Shown here one piece after another: positions 63,285 through 64,000 of a stretch of 64,000 bases of DNA. Origin of the DNA: Clostridium sp. Lineage in GTDB: Bacteria; Bacillota; Clostridia; Lachnospirales; Lachnospiraceae. Position numbers and translations under genes: made by a program. Under the pieces are notes generated by a model that was not told where the DNA came from, did not search any database, and worked only from the letters and a program-made list of their open reading frames with translations. The DNA lies in contig JAMPFU010000007.1 of assembly GCA_023664385.1 (NCBI GenBank), forward strand, positions 39,660 to 103,659. The letters run 5' to 3'. Position 1 is the first letter of the stretch. Every line of letters starts with the position of its first letter.

Positions 63285-63313
63285 ACAGTAACATATATCA
63301 TAATATATGTCAA
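63285..63313 (-). promoter_or_regulatory. Promoter with two operator-like palindromes
   Basis: TTGACA (63313-63308) overlaps the stop codon of the MazF-like gene; a 17-base spacer and TACTGT (63290-63285) follow. ACATATAT and ATATATGT form a 20-bp inverted repeat over the spacer, and CTGTATATACAG is a 12-bp palindrome at the -10. Both are well placed for the small HTH protein or another repressor. Confidence 0.55.
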
Positions 63314-63870
63314 GTATCTAATTTTGTGAATCTATTATTGATTACCTTATCTATCTTATCCATTTGTTCTGGCGACAGTTTCAATTTAACAAATCTACCA
63401 TCAACTTTAGCACTTAATCTACGTTTACTAACAGACCTTATTAAAGAAATGCAAGCATAACATTCTGTTTCATTATCCTCAAAGCCTTCAACTTTGCCAA
63501 TTGGAATTATAGCGTCATCATCTTGTATCCATTTTGGTATTTTTTCTTTTTTAGATGTCAACGGAACAACTATAGCAGTATATTTTGATTCTTTAACAAC
63601 AACAGCATAGTGTGGTTCGTTAAATTCACTTCCAATATTAATACCAAATTCCACCCAAAACACATGACTTCTTGGTTTTTTATTTATTTCTGTATCATGC
63701 TTATCTTCATTTTGTTTAGATTCATGTATATAATAATTTTTATTTACATGCTCTATAAACCATTTTAGGCTATCAATATCAAAATTCTCATTATCAAAAT
63801 CCAAAGAATTAAGTTTTTCTAGTGCATCATTCAATTTTTGAAATAACTTTTCATATCTTTTGTTTATCAT
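63310..63870 (-). CDS. MazF/PemK-like toxin with N-terminal extension
   Basis: The C-terminal 120 residues (67-186) have the PemK/MazF pattern: SHVFWVEFGINIGSEFNEPH, YAVVVKESKYTAIVVPLTSK, then CISLIRSVSKRRLSAKVDGR and SPEQMDKIDKVI. MazF-type proteins cut mRNA as dimers. The first 65 residues are helical and acidic (KLNDALEKLNSLDFDNENFD) and are absent from classic MazF; they might carry a built-in antitoxin-like segment. No mazE-like gene is seen directly before it within the 130 visible bases. A weak promoter (TATAAT at 63908-63903) precedes it. Confidence 0.75.
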   Translation of the reverse strand: MINKRYEKLFQKLNDALEKLNSLDFDNENFDIDSLKWFIEHVNKNYYIHESKQNEDKHDTEINKKPRSHVFWVEFGINIGSEFNEPHYAVVVKESKYTAIVVPLTSKKEKIPKWIQDDDAIIPIGKVEGFEDNETECYACISLIRSVSKRRLSAKVDGRFVKLKLSPEQMDKIDKVINNRFTKLDT

Positions 63871-64000
63871 AGTATTCCACCAATCATCAGTATTACATTT
63901 CCATTATATACCAATAATTGACAGAATACCACCACATTCTACATATTGATAGCGTAAATTTACTGTAGGAATTAAATAGGCAGAGTTGCCCCGGTTCTGT

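Noticed and set aside
63184..63870. Type III toxin-antitoxin system (RNA antitoxin with MazF-like toxin)
   Set aside because: Type III antitoxin RNAs are tandem repeats upstream of the toxin. Here the possible RNA is downstream and not repetitive.

Overview
The window looks like the chromosome of an anaerobic, spore-forming, low-GC Firmicute, most likely a Lachnospiraceae-type Clostridium relative. The evidence is the spoVA operon, a spoIIAA-spoIIAB-sigF operon, AddAB instead of RecBCD, strong AAGGAGG-type ribosome sites, several TTG starts and AT-rich intergenic DNA. The species cannot be named from the sequence alone. No rRNA, tRNA or CRISPR array was seen.

Layout. 1-2925 (+): spoVAA (cut by the window edge), spoVAB, spoVAC, spoVAD, spoVAE, ending at a hairpin terminator. 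3045-8036 (-): a class A penicillin-binding protein with a Pro/Thr-rich tail, a phospholipase C-like protein, a flavodoxin-like protein and a TetR regulator with a long AT-rich leader. 8405-9924 (-): the forespore sigma-F operon. 10083-13244 (-): a zinc-ribbon/TPR membrane protein, a 60-aa protein, folC and queF. 13479-20472 (-): addB-addA. 20551-21760 (+): a phosphoribosyltransferase-like protein and a membrane-anchored protein. 22044-24905 (-): a left-handed beta-helix protein and topB. 25166-26092 (+): a membrane protein with an internal duplication. 26094-32858 (-): icd, a TPR protein with a degenerate J-like domain, an HscC-type Hsp70 and a DUF308-like membrane protein. 32955-37429 (-): HAD phosphatase, OFA-type transporter, NusG-II protein, chemoreceptor.

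37599-49164 (-) holds a near-complete polyamine pathway: agmatine deiminase, N-carbamoylputrescine amidase, arginine decarboxylase, an aminopropyltransferase homologue and carboxy(nor)spermidine dehydrogenase, then a MATE exporter and aroB. The matching carboxy(nor)spermidine decarboxylase lies a little further on, behind pepP. Together these would take arginine to agmatine, putrescine and spermidine without S-adenosylmethionine decarboxylase. 49239-57407 carries nth, lipoproteins, an SDR, a second chemoreceptor (+), a GNAT protein, a potassium channel and a small membrane protein.

From about 58.2 kb to the right edge the DNA is AT-richer and looks like a mobile element. It has a Tn916-type integrase and excisionase, small hypothetical and membrane proteins in overlapping order, a very short phage tape-measure-like protein, a 59-aa helix-turn-helix protein and a MazF/PemK-like toxin with an N-terminal extension. 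The element runs off the window.

The most unusual non-coding signals are repeated structured elements between genes. Two large nested palindromes (13275-13480 and 21793-21939) share a conserved core but have unrelated, self-complementary outer arms. A second family (47987-48068 and 55585-55633) shares 34 identical bases just upstream of ribosome sites. A third group is long terminator-like hairpins with a common GGGRCTGYC foot.
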